From an uncultured Pelagibacteraceae bacterium (GTDB lineage Bacteria > Pseudomonadota > Alphaproteobacteria > Pelagibacterales > Pelagibacteraceae), in NCBI GenBank assembly GCA_902517865.1, contig CABYDT010000008.1, positions 1-35,576 on the forward strand: a DNA stretch of 35,576 nucleotides, written 5' to 3'. A program made the position numbers and the translations under genes. This document shows, piece by piece, positions 17,534 through 26,125 of the stretch (its first letter is position 1; every line of letters starts with the position of its first letter). The notes beneath the pieces are model-generated. The model saw only the letters and a list, made by a program, of their open reading frames with translations, ran no database searches and had not been told where the DNA came from.

Positions 17534-19088
17534 TAATTCTTTTTTTTTCTCTTTAAAAAAAATAATTGGTGAACTCAGATTATCTTTTTTACCTCCGCTA
17601 CTAATATACTTGGCAGCTGGCACTTCGGGAATGACAAGTATAGTAGGAACTTTTTATGTCAAAGAATACTTAAATTTATCTGCTAGCTTTATTGCATCTT
17701 TAGGGTTTTGGATTACTTTGCCTTGGGCTCTAAAAATGCCTATAGGTCATTTAGTAGATCTTGCATGGAAAAGAAAAAATTACTTTGTTCTTGTTGGTGC
17801 ATTTCTAATATCTTTAAGTTTTTTAATTATGTATGGCATTATATCTTCCGAAGATTATTTTAATACGTATCTTTCACTTGAAGTATGGTTTGTGATTAGC
17901 TCAATATTAGCTCCGGTTGGATTTGTTTTACAAGATGTCGTGGCAGACGCAATGACCGTTGAAGCAATACCAGAAAAAAAAAATAATGGGGAAAATTTTG
18001 CGAGTCTTGAAATCAAATCCATGCATACCACTATGCAAACATTGGGCAGATTTTTTATTATTGGCGGTACAGTACTCGTTGGAGGAATTAATATCGTTTT
18101 TTTTAAAGACATAGAGGCGTTAGAGCAATCTGAGAAGCTTATTGTATATGGCAAGATATATCTTTTTGCTTTAATTGTGCCTTTAATTTCTATACTAGGC
18201 GTAATTATTTCAAATAAATTGCTAATAAAGAGAAAAGTTCAATTTCAAACTAAGCCGAACTTAAATATCATAATTGGAAGTTTTGTCTTTGTAATATTTA
18301 TAATATTTACTGGAATAATTGATTTGAAATATTCTCAAGAAATAATCTTTATAGGCTCTATATCAATAGTAGCTTTCTTAATGAAAAATCTCTGTAAATT
18401 TATGACGGATGAAGCAAAAAAAATCATAGTTGGTACAGCTTTGATTATTTTTATTTTTAGATCTATGCCAAATGTAGGAATAGGATTAAGCTGGTTTGAA
18501 ATTGATATTTTAAAATTCGATCAAAAATTTTTTTCTATTTTAGCACTATTAGCATCAATACTTACTATGTTTGGTATTTTAATATTTAGAGGTTTTATGG
18601 CAAATAATTCAATAGCAAAAATTATTGTGATACTATCTATTTTAAATTCAATTCTAATATTACCAAGCTTAGCTATGTATTATGGCTTTCATGATTGGAC
18701 ATCTCAAAAAACAATGGGTATTGTTGATGCAAGATTTATTGCCATAATTAACACTGCAATTGAGTCTCCGCTTGGTCAAGTATCAATGATACCTTTGCTT
18801 GCATGGATAGCAAAAAATGCGCCGAGCAATCTTAAAGCTACTTTTTTTGCTGTATTTGCATCATTTACTAATTTGGCCTTGAGTTTTAGTAATCTATTTA
18901 CAAAATACTTGAATGACATTTTTGTCGTTACCAGGGAAGTAAAAGATAAAATAAATGATAAGACTTTAATAAATTCAGACTATTCTGAACTTGGAATACT
19001 AATTTTCATAGTATTTATTATTACTTTAACAATACCTATACTCTCAGTTATAGTCATACAAAAAACTAAATATAAAACTAATGAGTAA
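17514..19088 (+). CDS. MFS permease, AmpG/BT1-like
   Basis: A 524-residue integral membrane protein with about 12-14 hydrophobic segments. LSFLPPLLIYLAAGTSGMTS, FWITLPWALKMPIGHLVDL and the helix 4-5 motif FVLQDVVADAMTVEAIP place it near the AmpG and BT1 (folate-biopterin transporter) branches of the major facilitator superfamily. The substrate is open. It is the second permease of this type in 4.6 kb, but the two proteins are clearly distinct in sequence. The start is GTG at 17514 and no in-frame ATG follows before the first membrane segment. It overlaps the NlpC/P60 gene by 8 bases, which may hint at a cell-wall fragment as cargo. Confidence 0.78.
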   Translation: MYLKLINNSFFFSLKKIIGELRLSFLPPLLIYLAAGTSGMTSIVGTFYVKEYLNLSASFIASLGFWITLPWALKMPIGHLVDLAWKRKNYFVLVGAFLISLSFLIMYGIISSEDYFNTYLSLEVWFVISSILAPVGFVLQDVVADAMTVEAIPEKKNNGENFASLEIKSMHTTMQTLGRFFIIGGTVLVGGINIVFFKDIEALEQSEKLIVYGKIYLFALIVPLISILGVIISNKLLIKRKVQFQTKPNLNIIIGSFVFVIFIIFTGIIDLKYSQEIIFIGSISIVAFLMKNLCKFMTDEAKKIIVGTALIIFIFRSMPNVGIGLSWFEIDILKFDQKFFSILALLASILTMFGILIFRGFMANNSIAKIIVILSILNSILILPSLAMYYGFHDWTSQKTMGIVDARFIAIINTAIESPLGQVSMIPLLAWIAKNAPSNLKATFFAVFASFTNLALSFSNLFTKYLNDIFVVTREVKDKINDKTLINSDYSELGILIFIVFIITLTIPILSVIVIQKTKYKTNE

Positions 19089-19824
19089 CAAATATACCCA
19101 TAAGTCTAAAATTTTAAATTTATACGATAAAAATAATAAAGTTGCTTCTCAATTATTATATGGAGAAACTTTTTCTATCATAAATAAAAAAGCCGGTAGA
19201 TATCATATAAAAACAACATATGACAATTATTCAGGTTTTATTAAAATAAAAAAAATTCTAAAATGTAAAAATAATCCAACTCATCAAATTGTATCAAAAA
19301 AAGCATTTACATATAAAAAAAAAAATAAAAAAATAGTTAAAAATGGCTATTTGTATTTTGGTTCAAAAATTGAAGTAAAAAAAATTGATAAAAAATTTAG
19401 TTACACGGATAAATTTTTGATAAAAAATAAAGACATATTATGTTTAAAAAAAAAGATAAATAAACCTTTAAGTTTTTTAAAAATTTTTCGAGGTACTAAA
19501 TACTTCTGGGGTGGAATTTCTATTAATGGTGTAGACTGCTCAGGTATGGTACAGTCTATTTACAAATTAAATGGTCAGTTTTTTCCAAGGGACACAAAAG
19601 ATCAAATTAAATTTATTAAAAATAAAATAAGTATTGATAAAGTACGTATGGGAGATCTTTTTTTTTGGAAAGGTCATGTTGGTTTAGCTTTAAATAAGAA
19701 ATTTTTAATTCACGCCTATGGACCTAAAAAAAAGGTTATTGTCTCTAAAATTAATGTTATTATTAATAAACTGCAAAAAAAGCGTTTAAGTTTACTTGCA
19801 ATAAAAAGATATAAGCTAAAATAA
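19081..19824 (+). CDS. SH3-domain NlpC/P60 endopeptidase
   Basis: A 247-residue protein with no obvious signal peptide. Residues ~8-60 and ~70-120 look like two SH3b-type domains. The C-terminal NlpC/P60 domain carries the nucleophile C153 in NGVDCSGMVQ, H199 in KGHVGLAL and a third residue H211 in LIHAYGP. YFWGG at 141-145 is the conserved substrate-side motif. Relatives cleave gamma-D-Glu-diamino-acid bonds in cell-wall peptides. Lack of a signal peptide suggests it acts on recycled muropeptides in the cytoplasm, which would fit the overlapping upstream permease gene; that is inference. Confidence 0.87.
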   Translation: MSNKYTHKSKILNLYDKNNKVASQLLYGETFSIINKKAGRYHIKTTYDNYSGFIKIKKILKCKNNPTHQIVSKKAFTYKKKNKKIVKNGYLYFGSKIEVKKIDKKFSYTDKFLIKNKDILCLKKKINKPLSFLKIFRGTKYFWGGISINGVDCSGMVQSIYKLNGQFFPRDTKDQIKFIKNKISIDKVRMGDLFFWKGHVGLALNKKFLIHAYGPKKKVIVSKINVIINKLQKKRLSLLAIKRYKLK

Positions 19825-19919
19825 GAACATTTTTCCTATTGATTCGGTCATGATTTATCCTTAATTTGTTCTTATTAAATTCAAAATGTAGTAGTCAAAT
19901 ATTTTAGGGACCATATATC

Positions 19920-22382
19920 ATGAATCAAAAAATTTTAGCAATATTAGGACCGACTAATACCGGTAAAACTCATATGGCAATTGAGAGAATGATGGAGCAC
20001 GCCAATGGCGTTATTGGTTTTCCTCTAAGACTTCTTGCGCGTGAAGTATACGATAAAGTTTCATCAAAAGTCGGCAAGGAAAGAGTTGCATTGATTACTG
20101 GAGAGGAAAAAATTATACCTCCAGGCGCCGATTATTATTTATGTACTGTAGAGTCTATACCTTTAGATATTAATTTTGAATTTGTAGCTATTGACGAAAT
20201 TCAAATGTGCGCTGATCCTGAGAGAGGTCATATTTTTACTGACAGATTAATTGATATTAGAGGGGATAAATTAACTTTATTTTTAGGTTCAAACATTATT
20301 AAAAATGTTATTAAACAACTTGTACCAAATTGTGAATTTATTCATAGAGAGAGATTGTCAAAACTTTCTTATTCAGGATATAAGAAAATTTCAAGAATAC
20401 AGCCACGAAGTGCCTTAATCGCATTTTCAATAGATGAAGTTTATGCTCTAGCTGAATTTGTTCGAAGACAAAGAGGTGGTGCGGCAATTGTAATGGGATC
20501 CTTAAGTCCAAAGACAAGAAATTCACAAGTAAAGTTATATCAATCAGGTGATGTTGATTTTCTAGTAGCAACTGATGCAATTGGCATGGGAATAAATATG
20601 GATATTGACCATGTAAGTTTTAGTAGCCTTAAAAAATTTGATGGTAAGCAAGTTAGAAAATTGAGAAATAGCGAGATAGGTCAAATTAGTGGAAGGGCTG
20701 GGAGATTCAAAAACGACGGTACTTTTGGGATAACAGGTAACTGTGAACAACTTAATGATGATCAAATTGAGAAGTTAGAAAGTCACTTATTTGATGATAT
20801 AACAAATATATATTGGAGGAACAATCATCTAAATTTTAAAACAAAGTCTGATTTGATTTCTTCATTAAATAAAAAACCTAACCTTGACTTTTTAAAAAGA
20901 AATAAAGATTTATTGGATGAAAATATATTAAGAAATTTTATTTATAACGACGATAATTTTAAAATACACGATGACCATCAATTTTTAGAAATCTTGTGGG
21001 AATGCTGTCAAATACCCGATTTTACTAAAAGTTCATACAATGAACATACTGAAATTATTAAAAAGGTTTTTAATTTTCTAGTCTCAAATAAAAACAGAAT
21101 TCCTAATGATTGGATGAAACTGCAATTAAAAGGTCTTGATAATTATGAAGGAAATATTGATGCACTTGCAAACAGAATTTCTTATGTAAGAACTTGGTCT
21201 TATGTTTCAAATAAGAGAAATTGGGTTGAGAATTCAGACTATTGGATAGCAAGAACAAAAGATATCGAAGATAGATTATCCGATAAATTACATAATGAAT
21301 TATCAAAAAGCTTTATAGACAAAAGAATTAGTATTCTATCAAGAAATCTAAAACAAGATATTAAACTAGAAACTAAAATCAACGAAAAAAATGAAATTAT
21401 AATTAATGGACAATTAGTTGGTAAGTTAAATGGTCTAAAAATTGAACTAGATTATTCTAAGAATAATTTACAATCAGACATAAAATCTATGAGGAAAGCT
21501 GCAAAAAGTGGTGCGTCAACAGAGTTGCAAGAAAGATGTAAAGATATAATAAACAATTCTGATAAACTATCATTAGAGCCTAATTGTAATATTTTATTTG
21601 AAAATGAAAAAATTGCTGAATTAAAACCAGGAAAAGATTATTTAAACCCTGATATTAAAATATTTGCGGATGAAGCGCTAGATTTAAAATATCAAAATGA
21701 ATTAATTTGGTTTCTTAAGGAATGGGTGGATACAAAAAAAAAATACTACTTATCAGATCTTTTAAAAATACGTGATCCTAACGTAAAAAATAGAACTATA
21801 CGAGGACTATGCTACCAGCTATTTGAAAATAATGGAGTATTAAAAAGAGAAAAAGTGAGTGAAGAAATAAAATCATTAGATCAGGAAGATAGAAAAATTT
21901 TAAGAAGTTTTGGTGTTAAGATTGGGAGATATCATATTTATCAACCTAGAATGATAAGACCAAACGCGATAAAAATAAAATCAATATTATGGACATGTTT
22001 TTATGAAAGTAAAAATAAAGAATATCCAGCTTTTGGTTTAAATTTTTTAACAAATTTTAAAAATAAAGATAAAAAATATTTATTAATTTGTGGTTTTGAG
22101 TCTTTTAAAAACGTTATTATAAGAATAGATATATTAGAGAGATTATTTGTAACGATTATGAACAATAAAAAAAAGGATATTTTTGAATTAAATTCTTCAG
22201 TATTAAATTTATTAGGGTGTAATAAAGAAAACTTTAAAATACTAATGGGAGAACTGAATTATAAACTGACAATTAAAGATAATATTGAGCAATTTAAATA
22301 TTTACCAAAAAAACACGCTATAAAAAAAGAAAAGAAAAAACCTGAAAATCCTTTTCAAATTCTTAAGTCATTGGAGCTATAA
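19920..22382 (+). CDS. Suv3-like superfamily 2 RNA helicase
   Basis: An 820-residue ATP-dependent helicase. Walker A is GPTNTGKTH at 10-18, motif II is DEIQ at 92-95 (the Suv3-type DExQ), and motif VI is ISGRAGRF near 255. The protein then continues for more than 500 residues with no motif I recognise beyond a charged C-terminus. In mitochondria the homologue Suv3 unwinds RNA for the degradosome. Alphaproteobacterial members commonly sit next to a 7Fe ferredoxin and CarD, as here. It is preceded by 95 bases without a gene, the likely promoter region, and its stop overlaps the next start (TAATG). Confidence 0.88.
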   Translation: MNQKILAILGPTNTGKTHMAIERMMEHANGVIGFPLRLLAREVYDKVSSKVGKERVALITGEEKIIPPGADYYLCTVESIPLDINFEFVAIDEIQMCADPERGHIFTDRLIDIRGDKLTLFLGSNIIKNVIKQLVPNCEFIHRERLSKLSYSGYKKISRIQPRSALIAFSIDEVYALAEFVRRQRGGAAIVMGSLSPKTRNSQVKLYQSGDVDFLVATDAIGMGINMDIDHVSFSSLKKFDGKQVRKLRNSEIGQISGRAGRFKNDGTFGITGNCEQLNDDQIEKLESHLFDDITNIYWRNNHLNFKTKSDLISSLNKKPNLDFLKRNKDLLDENILRNFIYNDDNFKIHDDHQFLEILWECCQIPDFTKSSYNEHTEIIKKVFNFLVSNKNRIPNDWMKLQLKGLDNYEGNIDALANRISYVRTWSYVSNKRNWVENSDYWIARTKDIEDRLSDKLHNELSKSFIDKRISILSRNLKQDIKLETKINEKNEIIINGQLVGKLNGLKIELDYSKNNLQSDIKSMRKAAKSGASTELQERCKDIINNSDKLSLEPNCNILFENEKIAELKPGKDYLNPDIKIFADEALDLKYQNELIWFLKEWVDTKKKYYLSDLLKIRDPNVKNRTIRGLCYQLFENNGVLKREKVSEEIKSLDQEDRKILRSFGVKIGRYHIYQPRMIRPNAIKIKSILWTCFYESKNKEYPAFGLNFLTNFKNKDKKYLLICGFESFKNVIIRIDILERLFVTIMNNKKKDIFELNSSVLNLLGCNKENFKILMGELNYKLTIKDNIEQFKYLPKKHAIKKEKKKPENPFQILKSLEL

Positions 22383-22792
22383 TGTTTAATTTATTTAAAA
22401 AAAATGAAGAAAAGACCTTTAAGAAAATGGAAATAGCCGTGTGTTCTCTTCTAATTCACGCGGCTAAATTAGACGGTGAATATAAAGATATAGAAAAAAA
22501 TACCATAAAAGTGTGCTTAAGAGAATTGGGTTTAAAAAATAAAGAATATATCGACGCACTGTTAATTAAAAGTGAAGAGTTAGAAAAAGATAGTATACAA
22601 ATCTTAGATATGACAAAAGAAATTAAAAAATTAGATTATGATAAAAGATTAGAAATAATTGAAATGCTTTTGAAAACAATATATTCAGATGAAAAAACTC
22701 ACCACTATGAAAATAATCTTGTAAGGAGAGTTGCTGGACTTGTTTATGTCGAAGATGTTCATATTGGTGAATTAAAGCAAAAATTAAAATGA
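22382..22792 (+). CDS. TerB-like helical protein
   Basis: A 136-residue, mostly helical, soluble protein. The segment [19 protein letters not shown] resembles the acidic metal-binding motif of the TerB/COG4103 family, and [19 protein letters not shown] near 110-128 matches the conserved end (E-x-x-L-x-R-R-x-A-x-L). The function of these short stand-alone proteins is unknown. It overlaps both neighbours by 1 and 4 bases, so the three-gene order helicase / TerB / ferredoxin is translationally linked. Confidence 0.75.
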   Translation: MFNLFKKNEEKTFKKMEIAVCSLLIHAAKLDGEYKDIEKNTIKVCLRELGLKNKEYIDALLIKSEELEKDSIQILDMTKEIKKLDYDKRLEIIEMLLKTIYSDEKTHHYENNLVRRVAGLVYVEDVHIGELKQKLK

Positions 22793-23127
22793 CATACGTA
22801 GTTAATGATAAATGTATTAAATGTAAATTGACAGATTGTGTTGACGTCTGTCCTGTTGATTGTTTTTACGAAGGTGAAAACATGTTAGTAATAAATCCAG
22901 ATGAGTGTATTGACTGTGGAGTGTGTGAACCTGAATGCCCTATTGATGCTATAGAACCTGACACAAACCCTAACACAGAAAAATTAGTAGTTTTAAATAA
23001 AAGGCTTTCTGAAAAATGGCCGAACATCTCAAAAAAAAAAGAGCCTTTGAGTGATTGGGAAAATTTTAAAGATATGGACGGAAAAATGGAGAGTTTTTTT
23101 AGTGAAAAAGCTTTTAATGAGAAATAA
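22789..23127 (+). CDS. fdxA: 7Fe ferredoxin (3Fe-4S/4Fe-4S)
   Basis: A 112-residue ferredoxin of the FdxA type. The first cluster motif is [18 protein letters not shown] and the second is [16 protein letters not shown], giving the usual Cys spacing for one 3Fe-4S and one 4Fe-4S cluster. The C-terminal extension with [10 protein letters not shown] is family-typical. It is an electron carrier whose partner is not known. The start codon overlaps the upstream stop by 4 bases; 46 bases separate it from carD. Confidence 0.95.
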   Translation: MTYVVNDKCIKCKLTDCVDVCPVDCFYEGENMLVINPDECIDCGVCEPECPIDAIEPDTNPNTEKLVVLNKRLSEKWPNISKKKEPLSDWENFKDMDGKMESFFSEKAFNEK

Positions 23128-23173
23128 TAATATTTCTTGAATTAATTCAAAATTTCAGTTATTTCATCGCTCC

Positions 23174-23884
23174 ATGCCAAAGAAAAAAAAAAAAACGAAA
23201 ACTTTAAAAAAAAAAGATAAAAAAATAAAGGCAAAAAAATTAAGAAAATCAAAAAAAACTATAAATCCGAAAAATACAAAGGAACTAAAAAAGTCCCTTA
23301 CACAAAACCAACAATCAAATAACAATGAAATTATTGAAATTAAAAAAATTAAAAAACAAGATACAGAAAAAAGAATTTATAAGGTAAAGGAATTTGTTGT
23401 TTACCCAAAGCATGGGATTGGTCAAATCATGTCTGTAGAAAAAGATACAATAGCAGGTATAGATATTAGCTTTTATAAGATTGAAATCACAAAAGAAAAA
23501 CTTTTATTAACTATACCAACAAATCAACAAGGTAATTTAAGAGCTTTATCGAGCATAAACCAAGTCAATAAGGCAATTTCTATTTTAAAAGGAAAGGCCA
23601 AAATTAAAAGAACAATGTGGAGTAGAAGAGCGCAAGAATACGAACAAAAAATTAACTCTGGGGAAATATATCAAATTGCAGAAGTTGTAAGAGATTTAAA
23701 TAAAAATACTGATATGCCTATTGACCAGTCATATAGTGAAAGACAGCTGTTTGAAAAAGCCTATGATAGACTGTTAGGTGAGGTAGTTGCTGTTTTAAAT
23801 ATTGATGAAGAAGCTGGTAAACTTAAATTAAATAAAGCCTTGGGAAAAAAGCCAGAGGTAGTTCAAACAACAACACCAATATAA
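23174..23884 (+). CDS. carD: CarD/CdnL-family transcription regulator with Lys-rich extension
   Basis: CarD-type proteins bind RNA polymerase beta and stabilise the open complex at promoters. The 236-residue protein is longer than the usual ~170. The RNAP-interaction domain starts near residue 70 (YKVKEFVVYPKHGIGQI) and runs to about 130, and the helical DNA-binding domain follows (MWSRRAQEYEQKI, then SERQLFEKAYDRLLGEV). The first ~68 residues are almost entirely Lys, Thr, Asn and Gln (MPKKKKKTKTLKKKDKK onward). No internal ATG fits the core domain, so the extension appears genuine. A strong terminator follows 4 bases after the stop. Confidence 0.93.
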   Translation: MPKKKKKTKTLKKKDKKIKAKKLRKSKKTINPKNTKELKKSLTQNQQSNNNEIIEIKKIKKQDTEKRIYKVKEFVVYPKHGIGQIMSVEKDTIAGIDISFYKIEITKEKLLLTIPTNQQGNLRALSSINQVNKAISILKGKAKIKRTMWSRRAQEYEQKINSGEIYQIAEVVRDLNKNTDMPIDQSYSERQLFEKAYDRLLGEVVAVLNIDEEAGKLKLNKALGKKPEVVQTTTPI

Positions 23885-23888
23885 AAAA

Positions 23889-23921
23889 AACGCCCTTCAA
23901 TCTTATGAAGAGCGTTTTTTT
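23889..23921. terminator. Bidirectional intrinsic terminator between carD and the polycationic peptide gene
   Basis: AACGCCCTTC and GAAGAGCGTT form a 10-position stem with one C/A mismatch around an 8-base loop. Seven T residues follow on the plus strand. On the minus strand the same stem is followed by eight T residues (the A run at 23883-23890), so it can end transcription of both convergent genes. Confidence 0.88.
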
Positions 23922-23938
23922 CTAAAAGTAAAAAGAAA

Positions 23939-24037
23939 TTATCTTCTTTTTCTTCTTCTTTTCTTAGTAGCTTTTTTCTTCTTGCCGCCTTTTCTTTTTT
24001 TAGCAGCTTTTTTAGCTTTTTTTCTTCTTTTAGCCAT
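23939..24037 (-). CDS. 32-residue polycationic peptide
   Basis: A tiny protein made of Lys, Arg, Ala, Gly and a single Thr (MAKRRKKAKKAAKKRKGG, then more K/R), with more than 20 basic residues of 32 and no acidic one. It is preceded by the best ribosome binding site I saw in the window: GGGAGG 7 bases before ATG and a further GGAG next to it. An in-frame ATG at 24052 would add five residues but has no Shine-Dalgarno in front. The peptide resembles histone H1 C-terminal tails, so nucleic acid binding is a fair guess, but the function is unknown. A promoter-like TTGACA, a leader hairpin and a terminator frame the gene as a complete unit. Confidence 0.8.
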   Translation of the reverse strand: MAKRRKKAKKAAKKRKGGKKKKATKKRRRKRR

Positions 24038-24066
24038 CTCCGTTCCTCCCATTTTAAGTTTGGAGC

Positions 24067-24090
24067 ATCACTTAAAAAATATTAAGTGAT
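24067..24090 (-). promoter_or_regulatory. Leader hairpin or operator upstream of the polycationic peptide gene
   Basis: A perfect 9-base inverted repeat, ATCACTTAA and TTAAGTGAT, with a 6-base loop. It lies 15 bases upstream of the Shine-Dalgarno. It could fold in the mRNA leader or be a dimeric repressor site; sequence alone does not decide. Confidence 0.5.
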
Positions 24091-24100
24091 TCGTTATAAA

Positions 24101-24132
24101 ATCATATAAAAATAAAAAATTAGTAATGTCAA
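24101..24132 (-). promoter_or_regulatory. Possible promoter of the polycationic peptide gene
   Basis: On the minus strand a perfect TTGACA lies at 24132-24127. It is followed by TATATG (spacer 18) or TATGAT (spacer 20) at 24108-24101. The hairpin and the Shine-Dalgarno follow downstream. The spacing is slightly long and the DNA is AT-rich, so this is moderate. From here to 24254 I see no gene, only AT-rich sequence. Confidence 0.5.
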
Positions 24133-24254
24133 ATAATAATATTTTAATAAAAAATTTGTAAATTTTAATTTTTCAATTGAAAGTTTAAAAAATACGAAAT
24201 TTATTTAAAAAGTTAGCTAATTCAACGTTTTTTTAAAGTTTTTTTATTAAAAAA

Positions 24255-25949
24255 TTAATTTTTTTTATAAAAATTTTCTAAAATATTTTTATATTTATCT
24301 TTTATTTTATGTCTTTTAATCTTCATTGTAGGTGTCATTAAATCGTTTTCAATTGTAAATTCGTCATCTATTACATGAAATTTTTTTATTTTTTCAACGA
24401 TTGTTAAATTTTTATTTACGTTTTCTATAATTATTTTTATTTGTTCATTATTTATTTCAAGATTCTTATTCAAAACTAACAAACAAGATAAATATTTCTC
24501 GTTATCACCATGTACATAAGCTTGCTCTATCTCATTATTTAAACATAACAAATTTTCAATTTTAGATGGTGATATATTATCGCCTCCACTTGAAACTATT
24601 ATATCTTTTTTTCGATCGGTTATTTTTAAATAACCATCGTTATCTATTTCTCCAATATCACCAGTATATAACCATTGATCTTTTATGATTTCTTGAGTAG
24701 CATTTTCGTTTCTCCAATATCCCAACATAACATTTTCCCCCTTAACTAAAATTTCACCATCTGATGCTATTTTAACTTTTACATTCTTTAATGGTAAACC
24801 TACTGTATCTATTTTAATTTTGTCAATCGGATTACATGTTACTACCGGTGAGGTTTCTGTAAGTCCATAGCCTTGTAAGGTTTTTAAACCAAGAGCATTT
24901 AAAAAAATTCCTACATTTGAGTCTAATGGTCCTCCACCAGAAACGAAGGCTTTTAAATTTCCTCCAAAATTTTTATTAACCTTCTTTCTTACTAATATAT
25001 TTACAAAGATATTTATTAATTTTTCTTTAAAACTTGTAGATTTTTTTAGAAAGATTTTAGTTCCTATTTTTACAGTTTGAAAAAAAAGCCACCTTTTTAT
25101 ACCTGACGCTTTTGAAGCTCCTGTATTCATTTTACTGTATAAATTATTATAAAATCTGGGAACAGCTGTCATAATATCAGGTTTAGCTAATTTTATGTTT
25201 TCTAATAATTGCTCAATTTTTGTTGAATAGTAAATTTTTGCTCCAACTGCGATTTGAACAAATTGAATTGTATGTTCGTAAGAATGAGACAACGGTAACC
25301 ATGTGAGAAATTTAAAATTTTCTTTTTTTATCTTTTTAACAATTTCAAGCGCACCTTCGCAATTAGAAATAATACCTCCATGTGATAAAATTACTCCTTT
25401 GGGATTTCCCTGTGTCCCAGATGTATAAATTATACAAGCTGGATCTTTTCTACTTATTTTATCTTTCGATGCAAAATTTGAATTTTTTATATCATTGTAA
25501 TATTTCACATTACTTAAGCTACCGCTTTCGAATTGTATTACAAATTTAAAATCGTAAGATAACCCCTTTGCTGCAGACATAACTTTTTCAAATAATTGAG
25601 AATTAGATACGATTAAACCTTTTGGGGTACAATTCTTAATTACAAAAGAGAAATCTTTTTCAGTATATGTGGTATAATTTGGAACGGTGATAGCACCTAA
25701 ATTAATTATAGCTAAATCACTTATTAACCATTCTGGTCTATTTTCAGACACTAATAAAATACGATCACCTTTTATTACATTATTTTCAGAAAAAAAATTT
25801 GATAATGAATTAATTTTTTGATTAGTTTCCTCCCACTTTAAAGGCTTATACTTTCCATTTTCAAGAAAGTGTAGGAAGTCTTTATTTTGATTTTTTTTAT
25901 AATTTTCTGAAAAAATCTCAAATAAATTATTTTTGTTATCAAATTTCAT
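24255..25949 (-). CDS. Long-chain fatty acid-CoA ligase (FadD/FACL-like)
   Basis: A 564-residue AMP-forming ligase that would activate fatty acids as acyl-CoA. The ATP loop is IIYTSGTQGNPKGVILSHGG, followed by FLTWLPLSHSYEHT (the long-chain ACS signature), GYGLTETSP, YTGDIGEID and the hinge/linker DRKKDIIVSSGGDNISP. KIK and RHK near the C-terminus would hold the catalytic Lys. Length and motifs fit the bacterial FadD15-like branch. It starts 6 bases after the 3' end of tRNA-Leu, so it is probably read through from the tRNA promoter. Confidence 0.88.
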   Translation of the reverse strand: MKFDNKNNLFEIFSENYKKNQNKDFLHFLENGKYKPLKWEETNQKINSLSNFFSENNVIKGDRILLVSENRPEWLISDLAIINLGAITVPNYTTYTEKDFSFVIKNCTPKGLIVSNSQLFEKVMSAAKGLSYDFKFVIQFESGSLSNVKYYNDIKNSNFASKDKISRKDPACIIYTSGTQGNPKGVILSHGGIISNCEGALEIVKKIKKENFKFLTWLPLSHSYEHTIQFVQIAVGAKIYYSTKIEQLLENIKLAKPDIMTAVPRFYNNLYSKMNTGASKASGIKRWLFFQTVKIGTKIFLKKSTSFKEKLINIFVNILVRKKVNKNFGGNLKAFVSGGGPLDSNVGIFLNALGLKTLQGYGLTETSPVVTCNPIDKIKIDTVGLPLKNVKVKIASDGEILVKGENVMLGYWRNENATQEIIKDQWLYTGDIGEIDNDGYLKITDRKKDIIVSSGGDNISPSKIENLLCLNNEIEQAYVHGDNEKYLSCLLVLNKNLEINNEQIKIIIENVNKNLTIVEKIKKFHVIDDEFTIENDLMTPTMKIKRHKIKDKYKNILENFYKKN

Positions 25950-25955
25950 AATATT

Positions 25956-26038
<83 letters not shown>

Positions 26039-26125
26039 TATAAATTTATCAAGTATAAATTGTATTAAAAATAAATTCTTTAACATATTATTATTATAAT
26101 TCTTAAGTTATATTCATCAAACGAA

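Noticed and set aside
23137-23150. 14-bp palindrome TTGAATTAATTCAA between ferredoxin and carD
   Set aside because: It is almost all A/T, where such palindromes arise easily by chance; no second copy was noticed near another promoter.
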